Assembly (NCBI RefSeq): GCF_003751805.1
Contig: NZ_RKHQ01000002.1
Span: 930,001 to 994,000 of the forward strand
Direction: 5' to 3'
Origin: Salana multivorans
GTDB taxonomy: Bacteria > Actinomycetota > Actinomycetes > Actinomycetales > Beutenbergiaceae
DNA length: 64,000 nucleotides
In this document: positions 56,055 through 64,000 of the stretch, one piece after another
Position numbering within the stretch: the first letter of the stretch is position 1
Layout of the letters: the number at the start of each line of letters is the position of its first letter
Position numbers and translations under genes: made by a program
The notes under the pieces: generated by a model
Seen by the model: only the letters and a program-made list of their open reading frames with translations
Databases searched by the model: none
What the model was told of the DNA's origin: nothing

Positions 56055-56076
56055 TCTCGCGACCGTGTGGACAGCG
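56055..56076. promoter_or_regulatory. DnaA-box-like element upstream of yraN
   Basis: Shares 20 of 22 bases with 50363-50384; its minus strand contains CTGTCCACA. It lies 80 bp before yraN. The remaining gap up to 56263 shows no gene. Confidence 0.4.
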
Positions 56077-56263
56077 CTGGTCGGCGTCGGATCAACGGTC
56101 GCGGCGGCATGGGCCGGCCGTCGGAGCCAGGTCGTTCACCGGCTGATCAGGCGCGTCCGGTCGCGGGCGCGGGAGACGACGGTCGAGCCGGCGGATCGGT
56201 CAGCCGCGACGACGCGGCGGGCCGGCAGCGGCTCCAGAGCGCTTGGAAGGGCTCGGGTGAGGC

Positions 56264-56566
56264 TCAGGGAACCTGGAGGTCGGCCTTGGACAGCTCCTCG
56301 ACGTTGACGTCCTTGAACGTCACGACGCGCACCTGCTTGACGAACCGCGCCGAGCGGTAGACGTCCCAGACCCACGCGTCGGCGAGGGAGAGCTCGAAGA
56401 ACACCTCGCCGCCGGCCGAGCGCACCTGCAGGTCGACGTGGTTGGCGAGGTAGAAGCGGCGCTCGGTCTCGACCACGTAGGAGAACAGTCCGACGACGTC
56501 CCGGTACTCGCGGTAGAGCGCGAGCTCCATCTCGGTCTCGTAGTTCTCCAGGTCCTCTGCACTCAC
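56264..56566 (-). CDS. DUF2469-family protein
   Basis: 100 residues, a highly conserved actinobacterial family of unknown function; MSAEDLENYETEMELALYREYRDVVGLFSYVVETERRFYLANHVDLQVR is characteristic. GTG 56566 overlaps the rnhB stop (GTGA), the usual partner. Confidence 0.92.
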   Translation of the reverse strand: MSAEDLENYETEMELALYREYRDVVGLFSYVVETERRFYLANHVDLQVRSAGGEVFFELSLADAWVWDVYRSARFVKQVRVVTFKDVNVEELSKADLQVP

Positions 56567-57435
56567 GAGACCATCATGCCGCGTTCGAGCGTCTCCTCCG
56601 AGTCGAGCCCGCCGGCCGGACCGAGCCCGGCGCCCGTCGGCGGCTCGGCGCCGACTGCCGAGCCGAGACCCGCCGACCCGACGCCGGGCAGCCGCCAGCT
56701 GCGCCGGTGCAGCCCGGACGGTCCGTGCTGCGCGAGCGCGGCGATGTGGCTCGGCGAGGCGTACCCCTTGTTCTCGTCCCACGCGTACCGCGGGTCCGCG
56801 GCGTGCGCCTCGCGCATCATCGCGTCCCGCTCGACCTTGGCGAGGATGCTCGCGGCGGCCACCCCGGTGCACGTCATGTCCGCCTTGATCCGGACGACGA
56901 CGCGCGGCTCGTGCTCGGGCAGGATCGCCGGCCCCGCCGGGACCCGCTGCCCCGTCGGGATCGCCGGCCCCGCCGGGAACGACTGCCCAACCGAACCGTC
57001 CTCCAGCGCGGAGAACAGGTCGACGCGGCGCGTGAACCAGTCGTGGTTCCCGTCCAGCAGCAGGACGGCCGGGACCAGGCCGGCCGCGTGGATCGCGGCG
57101 AGCGCCCGCCGACCGGCGAGGGCGAGCGCGGCCATGATGCCGACGTCGTCGATCTCGGCGGCGCTCGCGTGCCCGACGGCGCAGGCGAGCGCCCACGACC
57201 GGATGGGCCGCACCAGCGCCTCGCGGCGGTGGCTGGGCAGCAGCTTGGAGTCGCGCAGCCCCGTCGGGACGCGGCGCACGAGATCGGACACGACGATGCC
57301 GACGCTCACCGGCCCGGCGAGACAGCCGCGGCCGACCTCGTCCATCGCCCCGACGACGACGTGCTCGCCGGAACCGTCCCGCGCCGCGGCGAGCTCGCGC
57401 TCCAGCCGACGGCTCGGCGGCGTCCCGGCGGTCAC
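56563..57435 (-). CDS. rnhB: Ribonuclease HII with internal insertion
   Basis: 290 residues. Catalytic acidic residues lie in GAMDEVGRGCLAGPV (residues 29-43), LLLDGNHDW, and KADMTCTGVAAASILAKVERD; the family motif for 5'-ribonucleotide recognition (GRG) is intact. A 12-residue repeated segment (PAGPAIPTGQRVPAGPAILP) sits in a loop and C-terminal Gly/Pro extension lengthens the protein beyond the usual 200-250. GTG 57435 overlaps the lepB stop (GTGA). Confidence 0.93.
   Translation of the reverse strand: MTAGTPPSRRLERELAAARDGSGEHVVVGAMDEVGRGCLAGPVSVGIVVSDLVRRVPTGLRDSKLLPSHRREALVRPIRSWALACAVGHASAAEIDDVGIMAALALAGRRALAAIHAAGLVPAVLLLDGNHDWFTRRVDLFSALEDGSVGQSFPAGPAIPTGQRVPAGPAILPEHEPRVVVRIKADMTCTGVAAASILAKVERDAMMREAHAADPRYAWDENKGYASPSHIAALAQHGPSGLHRRSWRLPGVGSAGLGSAVGAEPPTGAGLGPAGGLDSEETLERGMMVS
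56923..56978. repeat. 20-bp direct repeat, 36-bp period, inside rnhB
   Basis: The same 20 bases occur at 56923-56942 and 56959-56978, encoding the repeated PAGPAI loop of RNase HII. Confidence 0.85.
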
Positions 57436-58292
57436 GGCGTCGGGTCGGGGACGTCGACGAAGGTCGCCCCCGGGTTGTGCAGCACCCCGAACCGGTCGAA
57501 GGGCCACAGGCGGACCTGCGCGACGCCGACGACTCCCTCCATCGGGACGAACCCGCCGCCGGGACCGCCCATGTGGGCGCGGGAGTCGCCCGAGTTGCCC
57601 CGGTTGTCCCCGAGCACCCACAGGTTGCCGTCCGGCACGACGACGTCGAACTCGGTGAGGCTGGGCGCGGCGCCGGGCATGACGTACGGCTCGTCCAGGG
57701 AGACGCCGTTGACGGTGATCCGGCCGGTCGGGTCGCAGCACACCACGTGGTCGCCCGGGAGCCCGATCACCCGCTTGATGAGGTGCGAGCCGGTGTTGGC
57801 CGGCAGGAGACCGACCCACTCGCCCGCCGTGACGAGCACGCGCTGGACGGGGTTCATCGTCTCCTGCGGGTCACGCAGCCAGTCGCCCGGGTCGACGAAC
57901 ACCACGATGTCGCCGCGGTGGAGGTCGAGAGGTCCCGGGACGAGCCGCGAGACGAGCACCCGGTCGCCCTTCACGAGCGTCGGCTCCATCGACTCGCTCG
58001 GGATGAAGAACGACTGGACGAGGAACGTCTTGATGAGCAGGGAGAGCACGAGCGCCGTGCCCAGCACGATGGCCGTCTCCCGCAGCGCGGACATCCGGCG
58101 GGGCGGCTTGCCGTCCGTCGCCCGGCGTCCCCGCCGCGTCTCGGCCGTCGGCGTCTGCCCGGAACCGGCCGCATCGCGTCCCGTGCCGGTCGCGCTCCCC
58201 TCGGCACCCGTCGCATCGCCGCCCGCGTCCGGACCCGCGCCGCCCGCGGCGTCGTCGGGAACGGCCGAGCCCGGCTCCTCGAGGTCGGTCAA
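57432..58292 (-). CDS. lepB: Signal peptidase I (TTG start)
   Basis: 286 residues, membrane-anchored leader peptidase. The catalytic Ser lies in IPSESMEPTL after a membrane helix (about 70-88), the general-base Lys in HLIKRVIGLPGDHV, and box E GDNRGNSGDSR is present. I chose TTG 58292 because a perfect GAGGAGGACCA stands just before it; an in-frame GTG at 58358 lies inside the rplS terminator and lacks a site. A Gly/Ala/Asp-rich lead of about 60 residues precedes the helix. It processes exported proteins, including those noted at 26801 and 49738. Confidence 0.92.
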   Translation of the reverse strand: MTDLEEPGSAVPDDAAGGAGPDAGGDATGAEGSATGTGRDAAGSGQTPTAETRRGRRATDGKPPRRMSALRETAIVLGTALVLSLLIKTFLVQSFFIPSESMEPTLVKGDRVLVSRLVPGPLDLHRGDIVVFVDPGDWLRDPQETMNPVQRVLVTAGEWVGLLPANTGSHLIKRVIGLPGDHVVCCDPTGRITVNGVSLDEPYVMPGAAPSLTEFDVVVPDGNLWVLGDNRGNSGDSRAHMGGPGGGFVPMEGVVGVAQVRLWPFDRFGVLHNPGATFVDVPDPTP

Positions 58293-58339
58293 TGGTCCTC
58301 CTCGTGGGCCGGGCTCGGTGCGTCGGTGTGCGTGACGGG

Positions 58340-58364
58340 CCTGCGGTGACCGGGTCACCGCAGG
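58340..58364 (-). terminator. Terminator after rplS
   Basis: Perfect 11-bp stem (58340-58350 with 58354-58364), loop CGG, eight bases past the rplS stop. Confidence 0.8.
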
Positions 58365-58371
58365 GCTGAGG

Positions 58372-58713
58372 TCAGCGCTTCTCCTTGATCTTCGCAGCCT
58401 TGCCGCGGAGGTTGCGCAGGTAGTAGAGCTTGGCGCGGCGCACGTCGCCGCGGGTGACGACCTCGATGCGGTCGATCGTCGGGGTGTGCACGGGGAACAC
58501 GCGCTCGACGCCGACGCCGAAGCTCACCTTGCGGATCGTGAAGGTCTCGCCGATGCCGCCACCCTGGCGGGCGATGACGACGCCCTGGAAGACCTGGACG
58601 CGGGAGCGGTTGCCCTCGACGACCTTGACGTGCACCTTGAGCGTGTCGCCGGCGCGGAACTCGGGGATGTCGGAGCGCAGCGAGGCTGCGTCGATCGCGT
58701 CGAGCGTGTTCAT
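58372..58713 (-). CDS. rplS: Large-subunit ribosomal protein L19
   Basis: 113 residues, normal for L19: [35 protein letters not shown] and [43 protein letters not shown] 58713 follows AGGAGTCAAC. It has its own promoter and terminator, separate from trmD. Confidence 0.98.
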   Translation of the reverse strand: MNTLDAIDAASLRSDIPEFRAGDTLKVHVKVVEGNRSRVQVFQGVVIARQGGGIGETFTIRKVSFGVGVERVFPVHTPTIDRIEVVTRGDVRRAKLYYLRNLRGKAAKIKEKR

Positions 58714-58853
58714 GTTGACTCCTCGTCGCGGGCCACAGGTCCACGCGATGATCTGGGCGCGTGCGCGCCCGTCGTTGGTTCGGGTGGGGTCCGCCCCCTG
58801 AGTCGACCCACCCCTGTGGCAGTGGACCGGAACGGCGCGAGACCCAGCGGACC

Positions 58854-58883
58854 AGTCTGCCACAGCCGCGGGGCCGGGTCGAA
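58854..58883 (-). promoter_or_regulatory. rplS promoter (TGGCAGACT type)
   Basis: Minus strand: TTCGAC (58883-58878), 18-base spacer, CAGACT (58859-58854) within CTGTGGCAGACTGG. Leader to rplS is about 135 bases and includes the 9-bp inverted repeat CTGTGGCAG/CTGCCACAG (58814-58822, 58857-58865). Confidence 0.5.
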
Positions 58884-58890
58884 CCGGCCC
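58871..58890 (-). terminator. Small hairpin after trmD
   Basis: GGGCCGG (58871-58877) and CCGGCCC (58884-58890) with a six-base loop, six bases past the trmD stop. It overlaps the proposed -35 of rplS. Confidence 0.5.
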
Positions 58891-58896
58891 GCCCGG

Positions 58897-60444
58897 TCAG
58901 AACCGCCGGAGCATCACGACGTCGTCGTGCAGGTCGTCCCCGACGCGGTACGTCCGCGTCCCGACGGCGACGAACCCGTGCCGCAGGTACGCGCGCTGGG
59001 CCGGCGAGTTCCCGGCGTTCGTGCCGAGCCACACCCCCGTGAGGCCGCGTCCGTCGCGCGGCGCGACGGAGGCGAGCGTCGCCGTCATGAGCGCGTCGGC
59101 CGCACCCGTCCCGCGCAGTCGCGGGAGCAGGTAGAACTTCGAGAGCTCGACCAGCTCCTCCGGCGGCACCCCGACCTGCCGGACGTCCTCGCCCTGGGCG
59201 TCGCCGCGCAGCAGGAGGCTGAACCCGGACGGCGTGCCGTCGGCGTCGCGCAGGAGGAAGGTCGTGTGCGCCGGGTCGGACAGGTGGCGCTGCCACGCGC
59301 GCTCCGACAGGTGCTGCGCCACGTGCCGGCGCACGTCGCCGAGCACCGCGCCGTCCGGGCAGGCGAGCGGGAACGTGACCGCGGCGACGTCGGCGAGCAC
59401 GGCCTCGCAGCCCAGCTCGGCGCGCTCGACGGTGAAGGGGCCGGCGAGCCGGCCGTCCCGCGCGACGACGACGCCGACGGACGCGAGCACCTCGCGGTCG
59501 TGCCCGTCCAGACGCGCGACGTCGAGCCGGCGCACGAGGTCGGGGCGGCGCTCGGCGGTCCGCCGCAGCGAGGCGTCCCGACGCCAGCGCCGGATCGCCG
59601 CGTGGTGCCCGGACAGGAGGACGTGCGGCACCGCGCGTCCGTTCCACTCGGCCGGGCGTGTGTAGACCGGGTACTCCAGCAGGGGCTCGGACGCATCGCC
59701 GAACGACTCCTCGACCACCGACTCCGGGTTGCCGAGGACGCCCGGCAGCAGCCGGACCACGGCCTCGAGCAGGGCCATCGCCGCCACCTCGCCGCCGTTG
59801 AGGACGAAGTCGCCGAGGGAGAACTCGACCACCTCGCTCACCCGGGGGTGCTCCCGCAGCTCCTCGACGACGCGGGCGTCGATGCCCTCGTACCGTCCGC
59901 ACAGCACCAGGCCGCGCACCCGCGGCACCCCGTCGCGACCAGCGGCGTCGTCGCGGTTCCGCCCGGCCTCCGGACCGCCGTCACCGTCAGGACCGCCAGC
60001 GCCATCGGTGCCGTCACCGCCGTCACCAGGGAGGCCGCCGAGGCCGTCGGGTCCGACGCGGTCGGCCGGCTCCGTCTCGCGGTGGTCCCCCCGCAGCCCC
60101 CCGAGCTCCACCGCGAGCCGGGCCGCGACGGCCTGCGTCAGCGGGGTGCCCGACGGGGTCGGCACGAGCACCACGAGGTCGCGCGGGTCGTCGGCGACGA
60201 CGGCCTCGACCGCCTCGAACCAGACGTCCGGCTTCATCACCATGCCGGCGCCGCCGCCGAGCGGGGCGTCGTCGACGGTGCGGTGACGGTCGTGGGCGTG
60301 CTCGCGCAGGTCGTGCACGCGCAGGTCGACCAGGCCCGAGACGCGAGCCTTGCCGATGAGCGAGAGCTCGAGCGGCGCCAGGTACTCCGGGAAGATCGTG
60401 ACGACGTCGACGCGGGGCGCGACGGTCGTGGTGCCCGCGCTCAC
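58897..60444 (-). CDS. trmD: tRNA (guanine-N1)-methyltransferase fused to a GNAT domain
   Basis: 515 residues in one unbroken frame. The N-terminal ~310 residues are TrmD ([57 protein letters not shown]), the SPOUT enzyme making m1G37 in tRNA. A Gly/Asp-rich insertion (about 122-165) splits the SAM-binding part. After the TrmD end (about 310) follows a GNAT acetyltransferase (about 320-515) with [19 protein letters not shown] and [33 protein letters not shown]. TrmD alone is about 230-270 residues, so this is a fusion. ATG overlaps the rimM stop (ATGA). The acetyl acceptor is unknown. Confidence 0.93.
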   Translation of the reverse strand: MSAGTTTVAPRVDVVTIFPEYLAPLELSLIGKARVSGLVDLRVHDLREHAHDRHRTVDDAPLGGGAGMVMKPDVWFEAVEAVVADDPRDLVVLVPTPSGTPLTQAVAARLAVELGGLRGDHRETEPADRVGPDGLGGLPGDGGDGTDGAGGPDGDGGPEAGRNRDDAAGRDGVPRVRGLVLCGRYEGIDARVVEELREHPRVSEVVEFSLGDFVLNGGEVAAMALLEAVVRLLPGVLGNPESVVEESFGDASEPLLEYPVYTRPAEWNGRAVPHVLLSGHHAAIRRWRRDASLRRTAERRPDLVRRLDVARLDGHDREVLASVGVVVARDGRLAGPFTVERAELGCEAVLADVAAVTFPLACPDGAVLGDVRRHVAQHLSERAWQRHLSDPAHTTFLLRDADGTPSGFSLLLRGDAQGEDVRQVGVPPEELVELSKFYLLPRLRGTGAADALMTATLASVAPRDGRGLTGVWLGTNAGNSPAQRAYLRHGFVAVGTRTYRVGDDLHDDVVMLRRF

Positions 60445-61019
60445 GCCTGTCCCTCCGGCTCCCCCGGTCCCTCGTCCGGTCCGCCGGGCGGCACCACCTC
60501 GGGCTCGCCGGGCTCGTCCTGGAGCAGTCCACCGGGCGCGTCGAGCACGAGCGTGCCGCCCGCGACGTCGACCTCGGGGACGATGGCCGCGACGAACGGC
60601 ACGAGCGTCCGGGCGCCGGACGGCTCGCGCACGACGAGCAGGTGGTGCGCCGGGGAGTCCTCGACCGCGACGACCGCACCGAGCACGCGCCCGTCGAGCG
60701 AGCGCGCCTCGAGGCCGACGAGGTCGTCGGGGTACCAGGCGTCCTCCTCCTCGACCGCCGGGGCGAGCAGGAGGAGACCGGTGAGCGCCTCGGCGTCCGC
60801 GCGGTCGGTGACCTGGTCGAAGGCGATGAGCTGGGCGGCACCCGACGTCCGGCGGCGGGCGATCGTCAGCTCACCGACCAGCTCGTCGTCCGTGACGACG
60901 CTGGTCCCGACGGCGAGCCGGCCGGGATCGTCGGTCCGGATCTCGAGCTTGACGTCGCCGCGCAGACCGTGCGCGGCGCCGAGCCTGGCGAGGACGACGA
61001 GACCGTCGGGAACTGGCAC
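60441..61019 (-). CDS. rimM: Ribosome maturation factor RimM
   Basis: 192 residues. N-terminal RimM domain ([28 protein letters not shown]) and PRC-barrel domain ([36 protein letters not shown]); a Pro/Gly/Glu-rich tail of about 30 residues follows. GTG 61019 has GGAGG upstream. It binds S19 in 30S head assembly. A hairpin separates it from khpA. Confidence 0.95.
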   Translation of the reverse strand: MPVPDGLVVLARLGAAHGLRGDVKLEIRTDDPGRLAVGTSVVTDDELVGELTIARRRTSGAAQLIAFDQVTDRADAEALTGLLLLAPAVEEEDAWYPDDLVGLEARSLDGRVLGAVVAVEDSPAHHLLVVREPSGARTLVPFVAAIVPEVDVAGGTLVLDAPGGLLQDEPGEPEVVPPGGPDEGPGEPEGQA

Positions 61020-61102
61020 GGGAGCCTCCGGTTGGTGGACTTCACGGGTGGCGCGACCGGCGCGCCGCGCGGCGCCACCCAGGCTCCGCGCGGCCGAAAC
61101 AC

Positions 61103-61135
61103 CGCAGGGCCGTCCGGATGGGACGGCCCTGCGGC
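61103..61135 (-). terminator. Hairpin between khpA and rimM
   Basis: Perfect 14-bp stem (61103-61116 with 61122-61135), loop GGATG, 16 bases past the khpA stop. It may end or attenuate the rpsP-khpA message. Confidence 0.8.
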
Positions 61136-61151
61136 GGTGGATCGGTGAGGC

Positions 61152-61388
61152 TCAGCGGCGGTCGACGTCGACGACGTCGACCCGCACCGGGCCCTTGGCG
61201 AGCGCCCCGACGACGGTGCGCAGCGCCCGGGCGGTCCGACCGGACCGGCCGATGACCCGGCCGAGGTCGCTGGGGTGGACCCTCAGCTCCAGCAGGTCCC
61301 CGCGGCGCGCGGCGCGCGTGGAGACCCGGACCTCGTCCGGGTGGTCGACGATGCCCCGCACGAGGTGCTCGAGCGCGTCGGCGAGCAC
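61152..61388 (-). CDS. khpA: KH-domain RNA-binding protein KhpA (YlqC)
   Basis: 78 residues, a single KH domain with the G-x-x-G loop in DLGRVIGRSGRTARALRTVV. It is a partner of KhpB/Jag in other bacteria. GTG 61388 lies five bases past the rpsP stop, co-transcribed with it as usual. Confidence 0.94.
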   Translation of the reverse strand: MLADALEHLVRGIVDHPDEVRVSTRAARRGDLLELRVHPSDLGRVIGRSGRTARALRTVVGALAKGPVRVDVVDVDRR

Positions 61389-61393
61389 GATGC

Positions 61394-61855
61394 TCAGGCC
61401 TCGGTGCTCTCGGCCTCGTCGGCGGCTGCCTCGTCGGCCTCGGCCGGAGCGGCGGCAGCGGCCTCGGCGGCGGCCTTGTCGGCGGACGCCTTGGCCTTGA
61501 GCTTCTCGGCGTCGGCCTCGGCGGCGGCGACGGCGGCCTCAGCGGCGACGGAGACGGCGGCGGTGTCCTTGGTGCGCAGGGTGCCCTCGGCGCCCGGCTC
61601 ACCCTTGAACTTCTGCCAGTCGCCCGTCACCTTGAGCAGCGCGAGGACCTGCTCGGTGGGCTGGGCGCCGACCGAGAGCCAGTACTGCGCGCGGTCGGAG
61701 ACGATGTCGATGAGCGACGGCTCCTCGGTCGGGTGGTACTTCCCGATCTCCTCGATGACGCGACCGTCCCGCTTGGTGCGGGAGTCAGCGACGACGACGC
61801 GGTAGTACGGCGCACGGATCTTGCCCAGGCGCTTGAGGCGAATCTTGACGGCCAC
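61394..61855 (-). CDS. rpsP: Small-subunit ribosomal protein S16 with C-terminal extension
   Basis: 153 residues. The first ~80 are S16 ([40 protein letters not shown]); the last ~55 are an Ala/Glu/Lys-rich tail common in actinobacterial S16. GTG 61855, with AGGAG twelve bases upstream, matches the family start. Confidence 0.96.
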   Translation of the reverse strand: MAVKIRLKRLGKIRAPYYRVVVADSRTKRDGRVIEEIGKYHPTEEPSLIDIVSDRAQYWLSVGAQPTEQVLALLKVTGDWQKFKGEPGAEGTLRTKDTAAVSVAAEAAVAAAEADAEKLKAKASADKAAAEAAAAAPAEADEAAADEAESTEA

Positions 61856-61981
61856 GGTGGTGGTTACTCCTAGGTTGGTGGTGAGCTGGCGCAGACGTGC
61901 GGGCGTGGGGCACCCACGATCTGCTGCTCGGGACACGTCGCACCGCGGAGAGAGGGCCGCAGGCGCCGGGTTCAACCGACC

Positions 61982-61990
61982 ATTCTGCCA
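61982..61990 (-). promoter_or_regulatory. rpsP promoter motif TGGCAGAAT
   Basis: Minus-strand TGGCAGAATGGTC, whose CAGAAT would be the -10, about 127 bp before rpsP. It matches the motif before rplS over GGCAGAMTGGTC. The remaining ffh-rpsP gap has no gene. Confidence 0.45.
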
Positions 61991-62069
61991 GACGGCGAGC
62001 GGTGCCCGTGACGCGCGTCGGCTGGCGCGCACCGGCGACCAGCGCCGGGACGCGCGCCGACGACGCGGG

Positions 62070-63647
62070 TCAGCGGCCGAGGAACTTCCCGAGCCCCTCG
62101 GGCAGGTCGAGCTTCGGCGGTGCGTCGGGGTCGGTGAGCCCGAACGCGCTGCCGGCGGCGGGCCGGACGCCGGACGACTCGGCCCGCTCCGCCGCCGCCC
62201 GCTCCTGCGCCGCCCGCTTGGCCGGGTTGCCGGAGCGGGACTTCTTGCCGCGCTGGGGCGGGGCCTGCATGCGGCCCTTGGACTTCTTGCCCATGCCGGG
62301 CATCGACCCCATGCCGAAGCCGCCGGGCACGCCGGGGGCTCCGCCGCCGCGAGCCATCGAGCGCATCATCGTCTTGGCCTGCTCGAACCGGTCGAGCAGC
62401 CCGTTGACCTCGGTCACGGTGACGCCGGACCCGCGCGCGATGCGCGAGCGGCGCGAGCCGTTGATGATCTTGGGGGTGCGGCGCTCCTCCGGCGTCATGG
62501 ACCGGACGATCGCCTCGACGCGGTCGACCTCGCGCTCGTCGAAGTTCTCGAGCTGCTCGCGGATCTGCCCCATGCCGGGCAGCATGCCGAGCATCTTCTT
62601 CATCGACCCGAGCTGACGCATCTGCTGCATCTGCACGAGGAAGTCCTCGAGCGTGAAGTCGCCGTCGCCGGCGATCTTGGCCGCCATCTCGGCGGCCTGC
62701 TCCTCGTCGAACGCGCGCTCGGCCTGCTCGATGAGCGTCATGACGTCGCCCATGTCGAGGATGCGCGACGCCATCCGGTCGGCGTGGAAGCGCTCGAAGT
62801 CGCCGACCTTCTCGCCGGTCGAGGCGAACATGACCGGGACGCCGGTGATCGAGGCGACGGACAGCGCCGCACCACCGCGGGCGTCGCCGTCGAGCTTGGA
62901 CAGCACGACGCCGGTGAAGCCGACGCCCTCGGCGAACGCGTTCGCCGTCGTGACGGCGTCCTGACCGATCATCGCGTCGATGACGAACAGGATCTCCTGC
63001 GGGTCGACCGCGTCGCGGATGTCCGCGGCCTGCTGCATCATCTCCGCGTCGACGCCGAGCCGGCCCGCGGTGTCGACGACGACGACGTCGTAGAAGGCGT
63101 CCCGGGCGTGCTGGACGCCGGTGCGCGCGACCTCGACCGGGTTCCCGACGCCGTTGCCGGGCTCGGGAGCCCACACCGCGACACCGGCGCCGTCGCCGAC
63201 GATCTGGAGCTGCTGCACGGCATTGGGGCGCTGCAGGTCGGCGGCGACGAGCAGGGGCGTGTGGCCCTGCTCGCGCAGCCACTTGCCGAGCTTGCCGGCG
63301 AGCGTGGTCTTTCCGGCGCCCTGGAGGCCGGCGAGGAGGTAGACGGTCGGGCCGCGCTTGGCGAACCGGAGGTCCCGCGTGTGGCCGCCGAGGATCCGGG
63401 TCAGCTCCTCGTGGACGATCTTGACGATCTGCTGCGCGGGGTTGAGCACCTTGGACAGCTCGGCCTGCTCCGCGCGCTCGCGCACCGTCGCCGTGAAGTC
63501 CCGCACGACCGGGAGCGCGACGTCGGCATCGAGCAGCGCGCGGCGGATCTCACCGATGGACGCGGCGATGTCGGCGTCGGACAGGCGGCCCTTCCCCCGC
63601 AGGGAGGAGAGGGCCTGGGTGATGCGGTCGGACAGGCTGGCGAACAC
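62070..63647 (-). CDS. ffh: Signal recognition particle protein Ffh
   Basis: 525-residue GTPase that targets nascent membrane proteins. NG domain with [18 protein letters not shown] (about 103-120), DTAGR and KLDGDARGG, then the Met-rich M domain ([43 protein letters not shown]) that binds SRP RNA and signal sequences. GTG 63647 follows GAGG. The C-terminal ~50 residues are an extension beyond the usual M domain. Confidence 0.97.
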   Translation of the reverse strand: MFASLSDRITQALSSLRGKGRLSDADIAASIGEIRRALLDADVALPVVRDFTATVRERAEQAELSKVLNPAQQIVKIVHEELTRILGGHTRDLRFAKRGPTVYLLAGLQGAGKTTLAGKLGKWLREQGHTPLLVAADLQRPNAVQQLQIVGDGAGVAVWAPEPGNGVGNPVEVARTGVQHARDAFYDVVVVDTAGRLGVDAEMMQQAADIRDAVDPQEILFVIDAMIGQDAVTTANAFAEGVGFTGVVLSKLDGDARGGAALSVASITGVPVMFASTGEKVGDFERFHADRMASRILDMGDVMTLIEQAERAFDEEQAAEMAAKIAGDGDFTLEDFLVQMQQMRQLGSMKKMLGMLPGMGQIREQLENFDEREVDRVEAIVRSMTPEERRTPKIINGSRRSRIARGSGVTVTEVNGLLDRFEQAKTMMRSMARGGGAPGVPGGFGMGSMPGMGKKSKGRMQAPPQRGKKSRSGNPAKRAAQERAAAERAESSGVRPAAGSAFGLTDPDAPPKLDLPEGLGKFLGR

Positions 63648-63723
63648 TCAGACCTCGTTCGTTGACGGTTCCGGCGACCGGGAGACGGCACGACCGCCGG
63701 GCAGCGCGTGCATGGGGCGAGGT

Positions 63724-64000
63724 TCAGGGTATCGCGAGCGCCGCGCGCGACCGCCGCGTGAGCGTGTCGACGAGCCCGGCCCGCCACGGTGTCCAGGCCG
63801 TCGGTCCCGCGGCGCGGGAGTCGGCCTCGGTGAGCAGTCGCAGCAGCTCCAGCAGGTCGGCGCGGCCCCCGAGCGCCTCGACGACGGTGCCGGCCGTCGC
63901 CGGATCCTCCGGGTCGGCCCTCGTCGCCAGCTCGGCCAGCAGGAGGTGGTGCCGCACGAGCAGCTCGACGTCCTCGGCCGGCTCGCGGGGAACGCCGAGC
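63724..64000 (-). CDS. glnD: PII uridylyltransferase GlnD, C-terminal fragment (runs out of window)
   Basis: Only about 92 C-terminal codons are visible. [35 protein letters not shown] is characteristic of GlnD after its HD domain, where it controls PII nitrogen signalling. glnD upstream of ffh is the known actinobacterial order. The ACT domains found at the end of full GlnD are absent: the frame stops at 63724 shortly after this motif, so the protein may be a shortened form. Confidence 0.65.
   Translation of the reverse strand, partial: LGVPREPAEDVELLVRHHLLLAELATRADPEDPATAGTVVEALGGRADLLELLRLLTEADSRAAGPTAWTPWRAGLVDTLTRRSRAALAIP

Noticed and set aside
58814-58865. Ribosomal-protein leader element for L19
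   Set aside because: The 9-bp inverted repeat overlaps the proposed -10 and would lie mostly upstream of the RNA start, so it is unlikely to be a leader structure.

Overview
High-GC (about 75% G+C, strong GC3 bias) actinobacterial chromosome. Gene content and order (ftsK-rnj-dapA, dapB-pepR-pnp-rpsO-ribF-truB-rbfA-infB-ylxR-nusA-rimP, proS-GNAT-rip1-rlmN-cdsA-frr-pyrH-tsf-rpsB, xerC-dprA-comM-yraN-rnhB-lepB-rplS-trmD-rimM-khpA-rpsP-ffh-glnD) follow the conserved backbone known from Mycobacterium and Micrococcales. I infer a Micrococcales member, perhaps Cellulomonadaceae or Promicromonosporaceae; the family cannot be fixed from the sequence alone. I see no rRNA, tRNA, CRISPR array, prophage or insertion sequence.

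Layout. 1-4460: end of an Lhr helicase and a Nei-type glycosylase (DNA repair), followed by a 50-bp tandem repeat. 4783-6559: clgR-cinA-pgsA operon, divergent from a CapA-like surface protein and a nucleotidyltransferase. 8715-19361: ftsK, RNase J, dapA, a VanY-type carboxypeptidase, a GNAT enzyme, a TPR membrane protein, dapB and an M16 peptidase. 19364-23129: pnp, rpsO, ribF. 23218-28776: a block that separates ribF from truB, genes that usually sit close together. It holds an orphan LacI regulator, a four-gene operon of secreted or lipid-anchored proteins with lower G+C (about 62% in a hand count), a hydrolase and an OsmC protein. 28837-35368: truB-rbfA-infB-ylxR-nusA-rimP, read right to left. 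35668-38473: a lipoprotein and two tandem paralogous membrane-anchored proteins. 38521-49447: proS through rpsB. 49738-64000: an M23 peptidase, xerC, two small paralogous membrane proteins, then the dprA-comM-yraN to ffh-glnD block.

Most genes lie on the minus strand in long operons with 4-bp ATGA/GTGA overlaps, and cover translation (initiation factor, ribosomal proteins, ribosome maturation, tRNA and rRNA modification), RNA turnover, envelope biogenesis and protein export. Several promoters place a TANNNT-type -10 element 6-7 bases before an ATG or GTG, implying leaderless mRNAs.

The most unusual items are the ribF-truB island with its repeated two-cysteine domain, a truB reading frame with no normal start codon behind a 20-bp perfect inverted repeat, a TrmD-GNAT fusion, the absence of dxr and ispG from their usual positions beside rip1, and the small membrane-protein pair between xerC and dprA.
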